From: Streptomyces sp. Tu6071
Lineage (GTDB): Bacteria > Actinomycetota > Actinomycetes > Streptomycetales > Streptomycetaceae
Assembly (NCBI RefSeq): GCF_000213055.1
Contig: NZ_CM001165.1
Coordinates: 3,087,945-3,151,944, forward strand
Length of the DNA stretch: 64,000 nucleotides
Direction of reading: 5' to 3'
Shown: piece by piece, positions 21,314 through 30,111 of the stretch
How the letters are laid out: each line of letters starts with the position of its first letter
Position numbering within the stretch: position 1 is the first letter of the stretch
Notes under the pieces: generated by a model
Database searches by the model: none
Told to the model about the DNA's origin: nothing
The model's input: only the letters and a program-made list of their open reading frames with translations
Translations under genes and position numbers: made by a program

Positions 21314-22174
21314 ATGCCCCACACCGCTCAGATACCCAGCCACCGGAAGCCCCGCCGGAGCGCCTCCCGCATCGCCCTGCGTGCCGGCGTCGCCAGTGGC
21401 GTGCTCGGCACGCTCGCGGTGGCCGGTGCGACGGGTTCGGCCTCGGCCGCCGAACCGGTGACCGAGACCATCGAGATGCCGACCCTCACCGCCAACCTCT
21501 CCGCCGCCATGGCCGCCGCCGCCGACTCGACGCAGCAGATGGCCACGAGCTACGAACTGCGCGCCGAGCAGGACGCCGCCGTCGCGAAGGCCGCCAAGGA
21601 GGCGAAGGCCGACCGCAAGCAGGCGGAGAAGAAGGCCGAGGAGAAGGCCGCGGCGAAGAAGAAGGCCGCCGAGGAGGCCGCCGCGAAGCGCGCCGCCGAG
21701 CGGGAGACCGCCTCGCGCTCCGCCGCCCGTACGACCCTCGCGCCGTCCACGTCCGCGTCCACGTCCACGAGCTCCGGTACGTCCACCGCCTCGACGCAGT
21801 CGGCGGGGGCCCCCGCGAGCGGTTCCGCCGCGAGCGTCATCGCCTTCCTCAAGTCGCACGTCGGCGACGCGTACGTCATGGGCGGCACCGGCCCCCACTC
21901 GTGGGACTGCTCGGGCCTGACCCAGGCCGCGTTCCGCTCGGTCGGTGTCGACCTCCCGCGCACCTCGCAGGAGCAGTCCACGGCCGGCACCCAGGTCTCC
22001 GTCTCCTCGGCGCAGCCGGGCGACCTCCTCTACTGGGGCGGCGCGGGCTCCGCGTACCACGTGGGCGTCTACATCGGGAACGGCCAGTACCTCGACGCCG
22101 CCAACCCCGGCAAGGGCGTCGTCATCCAGGATCTCTCCGGCTACCCGGCCTCGGGAGCGATCCGGCTCCTCTGA
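21314..22174 (+). CDS. Secreted NlpC/P60 cell-wall endopeptidase
   Basis: 286 aa. N-terminal signal peptide (Ala-rich hydrophobic core ending ATGSASA, about residue 46), a charged Lys/Glu/Ala coiled-coil stretch (about 80-135), a Ser/Thr linker (about 138-170) and a C-terminal NlpC/P60 papain-like domain (about 172-286). Catalytic Cys199 in SWDCSGLTQAAF and His249 in AYHVGVYIGNGQYLD are present; the third polar residue may be Asn264. It likely cleaves peptide stems of peptidoglycan. In S. coelicolor I recall an NLP/P60 gene in the same place beside nuoA. The ATG at 21314 has only a weak ribosome site. Confidence 0.9.
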   Translation: MPHTAQIPSHRKPRRSASRIALRAGVASGVLGTLAVAGATGSASAAEPVTETIEMPTLTANLSAAMAAAADSTQQMATSYELRAEQDAAVAKAAKEAKADRKQAEKKAEEKAAAKKKAAEEAAAKRAAERETASRSAARTTLAPSTSASTSTSSGTSTASTQSAGAPASGSAASVIAFLKSHVGDAYVMGGTGPHSWDCSGLTQAAFRSVGVDLPRTSQEQSTAGTQVSVSSAQPGDLLYWGGAGSAYHVGVYIGNGQYLDAANPGKGVVIQDLSGYPASGAIRLL

Positions 22175-22197
22175 GCCTCCCCCTCACGCGACACGTT

Positions 22198-22226
22198 CGG
22201 GCGGACCCCTGCGCGGGGTCCGCCCG
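22198..22226. terminator. Bidirectional hairpin between convergent genes
   Basis: Perfect 12-bp stem (CGGGCGGACCCC / GGGGTCCGCCCG) with a 5-nt TGCGC loop, lying between the convergent ends of the NlpC/P60 gene and the next minus-strand gene. Confidence 0.75.
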
Positions 22227-22235
22227 ACGCGCGTC

Positions 22236-23294
22236 TCAGGACCGGACCGCCGAGGCGCACTCGTCCTCCGTGCCCGCGTGCCCGTCGACCGTGCCCGCGC
22301 GGTCGTACGGGTCGATGACGACACCGTCGTCGGGCGCCACCGTGGCGCGCTCGGCGCCGAACTCGGGGCTGAAGTACCCCTTCCTGTCCCCGCACCCCCC
22401 GTTCGTGACGTCCGACGCGTACGACACGAGCTGGAACGTCCCCGCTCCGGCCGTCCCCGGGGCCCGCCAGCGCAGGACCACCGCGCGCCGCACGATCGTG
22501 CGCACGACCTCGCCGCCGCCGGAGGCACGCACCACCGGGTACACGTAGGTCACGTCCGTCGTCACGTCGATCCCGCCGCCCCCGGCCGCGCGGAACGTCA
22601 TCCCGCCGCGCGTCTTGACGACGTCCCCCGCGAAGGCGAAGCGCGCGGGGTCGAAGCGCGTGGCGAGGCGCAGCGGGTCGTTCTCCCCGCCCGGCGCACC
22701 CGGCGTGCCGAACGCGTCGTCGACGTACTCCCGTACCGCTCGCTGCCGGGGGTCGAGGAAGCGCAGTGCCCCGGTGGGGCGCTCCCCCCGCAGGACGCCG
22801 GGGTCCAGGTTCGTGCCGACGAGGAAGTCCTTCGTCCTGCCGAGCGCCTGGCCGACCTCGGCCGCGCTCATCCCGCCCGTCGCCCGCGCCGCGGGGACCT
22901 CGATGCCGTCCGCGCCCTCGGCCCAGTGCTCCGCGGGCGAGTCGCGGAACGGCTCGCGGACGGTGGGGCCCTGGGGGGCGGCCGGCCCGGCGGAGCCGCC
23001 CCCGGACCGGAAGAGGCCGGTCAGCGGGCCGGGCACGAAGGCGACGATCGCGAGGACGACGAGGGCGGCGACGACGATCGTGAACCAGGGCTTGCGCCGG
23101 GGCGCGGAAGCGGGCGCGGCGAGCCGGTGGGCGCGCGGGGGCTCGGGCGGGGGCTGCCCCTGGAGTCTGCGGGTCACCATCCGGGCCCGCGCCGAGGGTT
23201 CCTTGGGCGCGTCCGCCGCCCCGGTTCCGGCGGCGGCGTCCCGCAGGAAGCGGTCCCACTCCTCGTCCGGAATGGAGTCGTCGCTCCTGTGCAC
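22236..23294 (-). CDS. Membrane-anchored protein of unknown function
   Basis: 352 aa. A cytoplasmic N-terminal ~80 residues begins with an acidic segment (DDSIPDEEWDRFLRDAAAG) and is basic near the membrane, then one transmembrane helix (about 92-113, WFTIVVAALVVLAIVAFVPG) and a ~240-residue extracytoplasmic domain with two Cys. This layout is common in Streptomyces proteins of unknown function. GTG at 23294 with AAAGGAGA about 9 nt upstream. It lies downstream of the trypsin-like gene, separated by a hairpin. I do not recognise a catalytic motif. Confidence 0.75.
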   Translation of the reverse strand: MHRSDDSIPDEEWDRFLRDAAAGTGAADAPKEPSARARMVTRRLQGQPPPEPPRAHRLAAPASAPRRKPWFTIVVAALVVLAIVAFVPGPLTGLFRSGGGSAGPAAPQGPTVREPFRDSPAEHWAEGADGIEVPAARATGGMSAAEVGQALGRTKDFLVGTNLDPGVLRGERPTGALRFLDPRQRAVREYVDDAFGTPGAPGGENDPLRLATRFDPARFAFAGDVVKTRGGMTFRAAGGGGIDVTTDVTYVYPVVRASGGGEVVRTIVRRAVVLRWRAPGTAGAGTFQLVSYASDVTNGGCGDRKGYFSPEFGAERATVAPDDGVVIDPYDRAGTVDGHAGTEDECASAVRS

Positions 23295-23365
23295 GCTGGT
23301 GTCTCCTTTCTGACCCGCCCGCGCGGGTGGCGGCGGCCGGTCGTGGCGCGGGGCCGGGACGCCCG

Positions 23366-23410
23366 CGAGGCGCGGGGCGGACGGGTTCCCCCGTCCCTCC
23401 CCGCGCCTCG
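23366..23410 (-). terminator. Hairpin after the trypsin-like/FG-GAP gene
   Basis: CGAGGCGCGGGG pairs with CCCCGCGCCTCG, and ACGGG with CCCGT, around a small internal loop. It immediately follows the stop of the minus-strand protease-like gene, so it probably ends its transcript. Confidence 0.6.
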
Positions 23411-23425
23411 TCGGCCGGCCGCGGC

Positions 23426-25660
23426 TCAGCGCGCGGCGGAGCCGAACGCCTTGCCCGCGGCGGGCAGTCCGCCGGTGCCGGGCTGGTAGGTGGTCACCGT
23501 CCCCTTGGTGCCGCCGGGAACGACGTTGCCGATCGGCAGGGCGTGCAGCGCCCCGTACGCGCTCGGCCCGTTGGGCATCCCGACGTAGAGGCGGGTGCCG
23601 GTGAAGTGGATGCTCTCGCCGACGCGCTGGTTGGCCTTGTACGGGCCGGGCAGCCCCGGGCCGTTGCCCGGCTCGACCCACACGTCGTTGTCACCGGCGG
23701 CGCCGAGCGCCGAGAAGACCTGCACGGCCCCGGCCTTGGCCTCCGTGCCGAGCGCCTCGCCCGGGATGCCGACGGCGACGAGCAGCGTGCTCGTCGTGGC
23801 GACGGCGTGCGGCGCGGTGTTGACGATGCTCAGGCTCTCGGCCATGCGGTCGCCGACCTCCGAGGTGCCGCTCACGGTGTCGTCGGGCTCGCCCTGGCGC
23901 AGCTCGTGGAGGTAGGTCCACGTCTTGTCGGGGTTGATCCTGACCAGGATCGCCCGGCCCGCCTGGGCCCGCTGGGTGCCGTTGGCCGAGGTCATCTCGC
24001 CCGGCGAGCCGATCGCCAGCATCGAGGTGCCGCTGCCGGAGGTGGCGGAGGTGCGGTACGAGGTCATGGCGAGCGAGGCGCCGAACTCGTCGTCCTTCTC
24101 GGCGGCGCCGCTCACGGCGCTGTTGTCCTGGTCCATGCCGCCGACGACGGTGGGCCTGCCGTCCGCGTCCAGGGTGTGGCTGAAGAGGGCCACGGTGCCG
24201 GAGTTGGTGTTCGCGCCGATCGCCTCACCGGGCGAGCCGATGGCGAAGTAGTTCTCGTCGCCCGCGACGGCGGCGCCGAACTTGTCGCCGGCCTCGGAGG
24301 CGCCGGGCACGTTGGTCGGCAGGTCCTGGGCGAGGGAGCGGCTGGTGTTGCCGTAGACGTAGATCGCCATACCCGCCGCGGCCAGGTCGCCGATCGACTC
24401 GCCCGGGACGCCGATGAGGAGCCAGGGGCGTCCTTCGGCCGTGGTGCCCGCCGCGAGGGCCTGGCCCATGTGGTCGTTGGTCTCGGGCGTCGAGGAGAGG
24501 AGGGCACCCGTGCCCGCGCCCTGCTCCAGGTGCTGGGCCTTGACCGCGCCCGTCCCGAGGCCGCCGGGGGCACCGAAGAGGATGTCGACGAAACCGGCGC
24601 CCGCCGCGCTGCCCAGAGCCTCGTTGGGGGTGCTCACCACGAGGTCGGTGTAGCCGTCCTCGTTGTAGTCGACGGTGGCGAGGGCGCCGCCGAAGCCGTC
24701 GTTCGCCTCGGCGCCGCCGGGCACCCAGTCGAGGTCCTGGTCGAGCTGGGCGATGCCCTTGTCGGCGCCGTAAACGACCCGTACGAGACCGGCTCCGGCG
24801 TCGCCGCCCACGGTCGCCTTCGGGTCGGCGACCGCGATGTCCTCGACGCCGTCACCGTTGAAGTCGGTGATCCCGGGGGCGCCGGTCGTGGCGTCGACCC
24901 AGGACTTCAGGTCGTCGACGCGCGCGGCGACACCCGCCGTGCTCGTCTGTTCCTCGTCGGTGCCGAAGCAACCGCCCTGGAAGGACTGGCTGGTGAGGGC
25001 GACGAGCTGGGCGGAGGCGCCGCTGCCGCGCAGCACGGGGCCGCCGGAGTCGCCCGCGCAGGCGGCGGCGCCGTCCTTGCCGGTGACCTTCGCGCTCGTG
25101 GCGTCCACGGAGTCGACGGAGTAGGCGGCGGTGTGGAGCCTGAGCGGCGCCCACTCGTCCTTCGTCCGCCCGAAGCCGGCGAACTTCAGCTCCTCGCCCG
25201 CGGCGGGGGCCGTCGTGGCCAGGGGCGCGGGGGCGACGTCGGTCACGGGCCGGTTGAGGCGGGCGAGGACGACGTCGCGGTCCGTACGGGGCACGAGTTC
25301 GACGATCTCGCGCTCGGCACCCGAGGCCGAGGAGAGGTCGGTGCGGCCGATCGTGGCCGTCACCGGCTTCCGGGGCGCCCCGGCGGGCACGGAGAGGCTC
25401 TGGGCCGGGTCGTCGGCGAAGCAGCTCGCGGCGGTGAGCAGCCAGTCGGCGTCGACGAGCACGCCGGAGCAGCCGCGGTCGTGGGAGCCGACGACGAGCC
25501 GCGCGGTGTAGGCGTGCGTCGTGTCGGACGGCTCCGACGCGGGGCCGGTCACGGCGGCGGCGGGCACGGCGCTCAGCGCGAGGGGGAGGGCCAGGAGGGC
25601 TGCCGCGCCCTGCGCGAGGAGACGGGTGCGTCCGCTCACGCGCGTGGTTCTGTCTGTCAT
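23426..25660 (-). CDS. Secreted trypsin-like (catalytic His missing) protein with FG-GAP repeats
   Basis: 744 aa. Signal peptide (about 1-36), an S1-family domain (about 50-255) and a C-terminal region of FG-GAP/VCBS-type beta-propeller repeats with Ca-binding loops (DFNGDGVEDIAVADP, DYNEDGYTDLVVSTP) and repeated GxPGEaxG motifs. The serine motif ACAGDSGGP (Ser about 205) and Asp about 129 (DRDVVLARL) are kept. The usual TAAHC is instead WLLTAASCF, so the catalytic His is Ser (about 79). It is therefore probably a non-proteolytic adhesin or binding protein. ATG at 25660, weak ribosome site. Confidence 0.85.
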   Translation of the reverse strand: MTDRTTRVSGRTRLLAQGAAALLALPLALSAVPAAAVTGPASEPSDTTHAYTARLVVGSHDRGCSGVLVDADWLLTAASCFADDPAQSLSVPAGAPRKPVTATIGRTDLSSASGAEREIVELVPRTDRDVVLARLNRPVTDVAPAPLATTAPAAGEELKFAGFGRTKDEWAPLRLHTAAYSVDSVDATSAKVTGKDGAAACAGDSGGPVLRGSGASAQLVALTSQSFQGGCFGTDEEQTSTAGVAARVDDLKSWVDATTGAPGITDFNGDGVEDIAVADPKATVGGDAGAGLVRVVYGADKGIAQLDQDLDWVPGGAEANDGFGGALATVDYNEDGYTDLVVSTPNEALGSAAGAGFVDILFGAPGGLGTGAVKAQHLEQGAGTGALLSSTPETNDHMGQALAAGTTAEGRPWLLIGVPGESIGDLAAAGMAIYVYGNTSRSLAQDLPTNVPGASEAGDKFGAAVAGDENYFAIGSPGEAIGANTNSGTVALFSHTLDADGRPTVVGGMDQDNSAVSGAAEKDDEFGASLAMTSYRTSATSGSGTSMLAIGSPGEMTSANGTQRAQAGRAILVRINPDKTWTYLHELRQGEPDDTVSGTSEVGDRMAESLSIVNTAPHAVATTSTLLVAVGIPGEALGTEAKAGAVQVFSALGAAGDNDVWVEPGNGPGLPGPYKANQRVGESIHFTGTRLYVGMPNGPSAYGALHALPIGNVVPGGTKGTVTTYQPGTGGLPAAGKAFGSAAR

Positions 25661-25742
25661 GGGTGAATCGATTCCTTGGAGCGAGGACCGCGCGTCCGGG
25701 ACGTACCGGACCGCGGCGTGGTTCGCGGGCGGCTGCCTGGGA

Positions 25743-26285
25743 CTACTTGGAGGTCCTGATCTCGACGAGCAGGAAGTCCCGGTTCTCCGGGTCCGCGGAC
25801 TCGCCCACCGGGGTCCAGGTGTTCTCGGTGATCGGGAACGACTTCTCCTCGTCGCCGACCGTCATGTCGACCGTGGTGGAGTAGTCGTTGCCCCGCACCG
25901 AGTAGACGGCGGGGATCTCCATCGTCAGGAAGCCCTCGTTGCCGACGACGTCGAAGCAGAGCTTGTCGCCCTTGTTCCGGGCCAGCAGCTCCAGCTGGCC
26001 CGTGCCGCTCGCGCAGTCGGCGAGGGTGATGTGCCCGTCGCCGCGCTTCAGGACGAGGCCCTTCTCGGCCAGGATCTTGTCCGCCTGCGGATAGGCGAAG
26101 TCCTCCACGGCGTAGCCGGGGGCCGCGTCGGCGACGCCCGCCGTCGCCACCGTCCCGCTCTGCCCCGCATGCGTGCCGATCACCACGGCACCCGCGGTGA
26201 GAACACTCGCCGCCACCGTGCCCGCGATTCGCCGCAAGACCCGATTTCTTCGCACATTCACAACTGGCATGCGGTAATTCCGCAT
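25743..26285 (-). CDS. Small secreted protein of unknown function
   Basis: 180 aa. Arg-rich start and a hydrophobic stretch (IAGTVAASVLTAGAVVIG) form a signal peptide; the mature ~130 residues contain two Cys (ADCASGTG, KLCFDVVG), a probable disulfide, and an acidic beta-rich look. The ATG at 26285 (GGGGAG upstream) is used; a second ATG at 26270 is possible. A tiny ORF stops 1 bp before this start. No family recognised. Confidence 0.7.
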   Translation of the reverse strand: MRNYRMPVVNVRRNRVLRRIAGTVAASVLTAGAVVIGTHAGQSGTVATAGVADAAPGYAVEDFAYPQADKILAEKGLVLKRGDGHITLADCASGTGQLELLARNKGDKLCFDVVGNEGFLTMEIPAVYSVRGNDYSTTVDMTVGDEEKSFPITENTWTPVGESADPENRDFLLVEIRTSK

Positions 26286-26286
26286 T

Positions 26287-26412
26287 TCACTCCCCGTTTC
26301 GGACCGGAATAAGTCGGTCGGTTCTTCCGCCCTCGCTGCTCTCGTGGGCGTGGCCATGGCAGCACGCACGGAGTGCCTGATCAACCGCAATGCCGTTCAC
26401 AAAGACGGACAT
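26287..26412 (-). CDS. Possible 41-aa small ORF coupled to the downstream secreted protein gene
   Basis: ATG at 26412 is preceded by GAGGAG with 6-nt spacing, an excellent ribosome site. The frame runs 41 codons (starts MSVFVNGIAVDQALRACCHG, includes adjacent Cys and a GHAHESSEGG segment) and stops one base before the ATG at 26285, so re-initiation could couple the two. It is too short to judge by codon bias alone. It may be a real small protein or a leader peptide. Confidence 0.45.
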   Translation of the reverse strand: MSVFVNGIAVDQALRACCHGHAHESSEGGRTDRLIPVRNGE

Positions 26413-26645
26413 TGACGGCTCCTCAACTGTGACGTTCACCACGACGGCAAAAGGTTGTACGGGGTGCGGTGACGATTCCATAACTCCATGCAAGGCCCCC
26501 GCATCTTTCCTAATTCTTTTCTCTGTATTCACGATGTGGAGTTGATAGGGTCCGCATCGATCCGCGCCCACCCATCCCTATTCACCCGTCGCGCCGCCCA
26601 CGCGGCCGACGGATTTCGCATGCTTTCTCAACGAGGGAACCCGTC
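26413..26645. other. AT-richer divergent promoter region
   Basis: This stretch is visibly lower in GC than its surroundings (for example TCCTAATTCTTTTCTCTGTA) and separates the small secreted protein unit from the ALF-repeat gene. TAGGGT near 26547 is a candidate -10 for the plus-strand gene, but I see no good -35. No gene seen. Confidence 0.4.
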
Positions 26646-29600
26646 ATGAAGACCACCTTCTGGAGCAGACGCCGGGTACTCGGCGCGCTCGCCGCGGCGA
26701 CCGCCGTCACCGCGATCCCCACGGCCGTACTCCCGGCCTCGGCCTTCGCCGACGACTCGGCCGGCCCCGATCCCGTGCCGCTGCCCGACACCGAGCGCGC
26801 CAAGGTCGTACGGGCCTGGCTGACCGGCGGCAAGGGCGTCAAGGCCGCCGCCGCCGAGGCCCTGCACGGCACGGACGAGGACATCCGCACCTTCCTCGAC
26901 GTGACGCTCCCCCGGCAGACCGTGGACGACAACCGGGTCGCGATCGTCGCGAGCCTCGACCGGGCGGGCCGCGGGCTGCGCAGGGACGCCGTCGCCGCGC
27001 TGGACGAGGGCGACGCGGCCATCGCCGCGTTCCTGAAGGAGGGCTTCGTACCGGCCATCGTGGAAGACCTCCAGGTCGCCACGGCCACCGTCGCCTCGAC
27101 CGGCGGCAGGGCGGTGGTACGCGACGCGAACACCGCGCTCGACAGCGGCACCGACCCCGTCCTCGGCGCCTTCCTCACCGACAAGCAGTTCTCCGCGCGC
27201 CTGGAGGACACCCGCGTCCAGGTCAGCACGATGCTGACGACGGGCGGCCCCGAGGTGCGCAAGTACGCGGACCGCGCGCTCAGCGGCTCGGCGGACGACG
27301 TCGAGTGGTTCATCGAGACCGGCCAGCACATCGCGCGGGCCCGCGACCAGGAGTCGGCGACCATCGAGGAACTCGTCGCCCTGGTCGAGCGCGAGGGCGC
27401 GCGCGCCGAGAGCGAGACCAACCTCGCCGTCGAGGCGGGGGCCCGTGCGGAGACGGCCGCGCAGAAGGCCAAGGAGGCGGCCGAGAAGGCGGCGGCCGAG
27501 GCCGCGGCGGCACAGAAGGACGTGCAGAAGTCGGCGACCGCCGCCCGCAAGGCGTCGAGCGCCGCCAAGGGCGCGGCCGACGCCGCGCGCAATGCCATCA
27601 ACGCCTCGAACGCCGCCGTCCAGGCTTCGCGCCGCGCCTCCTGGGCGGCCACCGGCGCCGCGCAGGCCGCCTCGAAGGCGGGCAGCGCCGCCGCGCTCGC
27701 CTACAACGCCGCGATAGCCGCGTCCAAGGACGCCGGCAAGACGGCCGCGGCCAAGAACGCCGCCGTCGCCGCGAAGAACGCCGCCGCCAAGGCCCGTACC
27801 GCCGCCAAGGCCGCCGACAAGGCCGCCGTCGCGGGCGAGGCCGCGGCCTCGGCGGGCAAGTCGGCCGCCTCCGCGGCGCGGAACTCGGCGGCGGCGGCGA
27901 ACGCCGCCGCGCAGGCCGCCGCCTCGGCGGGCGCGGCGCAGGCGGAGGCCGCCGAGGCGAAGCGCCAGGCCTCCATCGCCACGAGCGCGGCGAACCGCGC
28001 CACCAACGCGGCCTCCGCGGCGCAGGCCCTCGCCTCCGCCGCCGCGAAGGCCGCCCGTACGGCCCGTGACGCCGCCAACTCGGCTGCCGACCACGCCGAC
28101 GCCGCCGCGGCGGCGGCCGAGGAGGCGGTGAAGAACGCGGGCAAGGCCGTCGACTACGCCAACAAGTCCACCGCGCACGCGGCGGAGGCCGTCAAGGCGG
28201 CGAACGTCGCGACCAAGGCCGTCAGCGACGCCGTCGAGGTCGAGCAGAACGCGCGCGCCGCCGAGGCGCAGACGCTGGAGCAGGACAAGCAGCAGGCGAT
28301 CGACGAGGTCAGGCTCCTCTCCGAGATCGAGACGACGGACCAGGCCACCCTCGCGGGCAAGCGGCTCGTCGCCGAGCGCCTGACGCAGGAGACCAAGGAC
28401 CTCATCGCCAAGGCCGAACAGGCCCTCTACTCGGGCGACATGGAGACCGCCGCGATCACCGGCCGCCAGGCGGCCGTCCACCTGCTGGACGCCTCGGGCG
28501 CCTGGACCCGCCAGTCCGCGCAGCACGCCCTCGCGGGCTCCGACGACGACATCTTCGCCTGGATCGACCTCGACCGGGCGCTCGCCCAGGCCCAGGACGA
28601 CCGCGAGACGACCGCCCACATCGCGACGATCGCCGCGCCGAAGATCGCCGAGGCGGCGGCAGCGGCCCTCGCGAGCGCCACGGACACGGCCATCGGCGAC
28701 TTCCTCACGAGCGGCATGAAGAAGGCGTCCGACGACGAACTGCGCGTCGCGATCAACAAGATCCTCAACGACAACCCGGGCAGGGCCGTCAAGAAGGCCG
28801 GGAACGACGCGCTCGACGAGAACACGACCGAGGCGCTCAACAGCTTCTTCGACGACGTGTACCCGGTCGCCGTCAAGGAGGACGACCAGGTCCTCGCCAA
28901 CGAACTGCTTCTCACCGGGGGCATGTTCACCAAGGCGTACGCCGAAGTGGCGTTGGAGGCCCCGGCCTGGGTGCTGCGCAACTTCATCACCGTCGTGCGG
29001 TACCGCACCGCCCAGCTCGACTTCGACACCGCGACGCACGTCGCCGCCGTGCGCGGCGCGATCGCCGCCGCGGCGAAGATCGCCCAGAACGCGCAGACGG
29101 ACGCGGCCACGGCCTCGAAGGCCGCGGCCGACGCGCGCAAGGCAGCCGCCGAGGCCCAGGAGTGGGCGCAGAAGGCGCTCGACTCCGCCGCCAAGGCGGA
29201 GGACTACGCCCAGGAGGCCCGGGACAACGCGAACGCCGCCGACAAGGCGGCGGCCGACGCGCAGAAGTCCGCCGACACGGCGAAGGCCGCCGCCGCCACC
29301 GCGCGCGGCGCCGCCCGCTCCGCGAACTACTCGGCGAACAAGGCCATCGACTCCGCGCGCTCCGCGCTCGCCTCCTCCGCCTCCGCGCAGAACTCGGCCG
29401 CCGCCGCCCGCGCCTCCGAGCTGGCCGCGTCCGCCGACGCGAAGGCCGCCGCCGCCGCGTACTCGGCCGCGAAGCAGATCGCCGCGCAGAAGCACAAGGA
29501 CGAACTGGCCCGCAAGGCCAAGGAGGACAAGGAGAGGGCCGAGCTGGAACGGCAGAACAAGCAGAACCCCGCGGACAACAACGGCAACGACCAGGTCAAC

Positions 29601-30017
29601 CCGAACGGCACGAAGGGCCACGGGGACTCCGACGAGTGGTGGAACGACGCCCAGTGGTACGCCGACGCGTTCAACGTCGTCAGCGTCGGGTCCGGTTTCA
29701 TCGCGGCCGGTTGCACGCTAGCGGGCACGGTCTTCCCGCCCGCGCTCGGCGCCGCCGCCGTCTTCGCCGGGATCTCGGGGGGCGCGAGCGTCATCAGCAG
29801 CGTCTTCACCGGCATCGAACACGGCTTCACCAGCGGTGAGTTCTTCTCGTCCGCGCTCAACAGCACGCTGAGCCTCGCGACCTTCGGCGCGAGCAAGTGG
29901 CTGACCCCGACGAAGGCCCTCGGCAAGTCCGTGGTGCCCGCGGTCAGCAAGATCACCCACGTCGCGGGCGACAAGATCTCCAGCATCGGCAAGGGATTGT
30001 TCGACCTCGTCTCCTGA
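26646..30017 (+). CDS. Tat-exported ALF-repeat / Ala-rich coiled-coil giant with hydrophobic C-terminal domain
   Basis: 1123 aa. Tat-like signal SRRRVLGALAAATAV (twin Arg then hydrophobic core). Order: four ALF-type short repeats (about 60-230; EALHGTDEDIRTFL, AALDEGDAAIAAFL, TALDSGTDPVLGAFL, RALSGSADDVEWFI); a long Ala/Lys coiled coil (about 240-550); four more ALF repeats (about 620-785; HALAGSDDDIFAWI and others); a second coiled coil (about 800-970); an Asn/Gly linker; and a Gly-rich hydrophobic domain (995-1123) starting EWWNDAQWYADAF. ALF repeats with coiled coils are the stalk of many actinobacterial polymorphic toxins, but here no nuclease tip follows; the next gene supplies nuclease domains. 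ATG has GAGGG 8 nt upstream. Function unknown. Confidence 0.85.
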   Translation: MKTTFWSRRRVLGALAAATAVTAIPTAVLPASAFADDSAGPDPVPLPDTERAKVVRAWLTGGKGVKAAAAEALHGTDEDIRTFLDVTLPRQTVDDNRVAIVASLDRAGRGLRRDAVAALDEGDAAIAAFLKEGFVPAIVEDLQVATATVASTGGRAVVRDANTALDSGTDPVLGAFLTDKQFSARLEDTRVQVSTMLTTGGPEVRKYADRALSGSADDVEWFIETGQHIARARDQESATIEELVALVEREGARAESETNLAVEAGARAETAAQKAKEAAEKAAAEAAAAQKDVQKSATAARKASSAAKGAADAARNAINASNAAVQASRRASWAATGAAQAASKAGSAAALAYNAAIAASKDAGKTAAAKNAAVAAKNAAAKARTAAKAADKAAVAGEAAASAGKSAASAARNSAAAANAAAQAAASAGAAQAEAAEAKRQASIATSAANRATNAASAAQALASAAAKAARTARDAANSAADHADAAAAAAEEAVKNAGKAVDYANKSTAHAAEAVKAANVATKAVSDAVEVEQNARAAEAQTLEQDKQQAIDEVRLLSEIETTDQATLAGKRLVAERLTQETKDLIAKAEQALYSGDMETAAITGRQAAVHLLDASGAWTRQSAQHALAGSDDDIFAWIDLDRALAQAQDDRETTAHIATIAAPKIAEAAAAALASATDTAIGDFLTSGMKKASDDELRVAINKILNDNPGRAVKKAGNDALDENTTEALNSFFDDVYPVAVKEDDQVLANELLLTGGMFTKAYAEVALEAPAWVLRNFITVVRYRTAQLDFDTATHVAAVRGAIAAAAKIAQNAQTDAATASKAAADARKAAAEAQEWAQKALDSAAKAEDYAQEARDNANAADKAAADAQKSADTAKAAAATARGAARSANYSANKAIDSARSALASSASAQNSAAAARASELAASADAKAAAAAYSAAKQIAAQKHKDELARKAKEDKERAELERQNKQNPADNNGNDQVNPNGTKGHGDSDEWWNDAQWYADAFNVVSVGSGFIAAGCTLAGTVFPPALGAAAVFAGISGGASVISSVFTGIEHGFTSGEFFSSALNSTLSLATFGASKWLTPTKALGKSVVPAVSKITHVAGDKISSIGKGLFDLVS

Positions 30018-30035
30018 CGCCCCGTACGACCGTAC

Positions 30036-30083
30036 GGCGGTGGGCGGGACCACCCCCGCGAGGGGGTGATCCCGCCCACCGCC
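30036..30083 (+). terminator. 22-bp hairpin with GCGA tetraloop between ALF and nuclease genes
   Basis: Left arm 30036-30057 and right arm 30062-30083 pair over 22 bp with a single C-A mismatch, closed by GCGA, a GNRA-type tetraloop. It follows the ALF-gene stop by 19 bp and precedes the nuclease gene by 28 bp. Likely a terminator or a strong attenuating structure, so the second gene may be expressed at a lower level or from its own promoter. Confidence 0.7.
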
Positions 30084-30111
30084 ATGCCCCACTCAAGGAG
30101 CACCCACCCAC

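Noticed and set aside
26628..29621. 997-codon minus-strand frame rich in Gly/Arg/Leu
   Set aside because: Antisense of the Ala/Lys-rich ALF-repeat gene; the repetitive sequence of that gene creates it.
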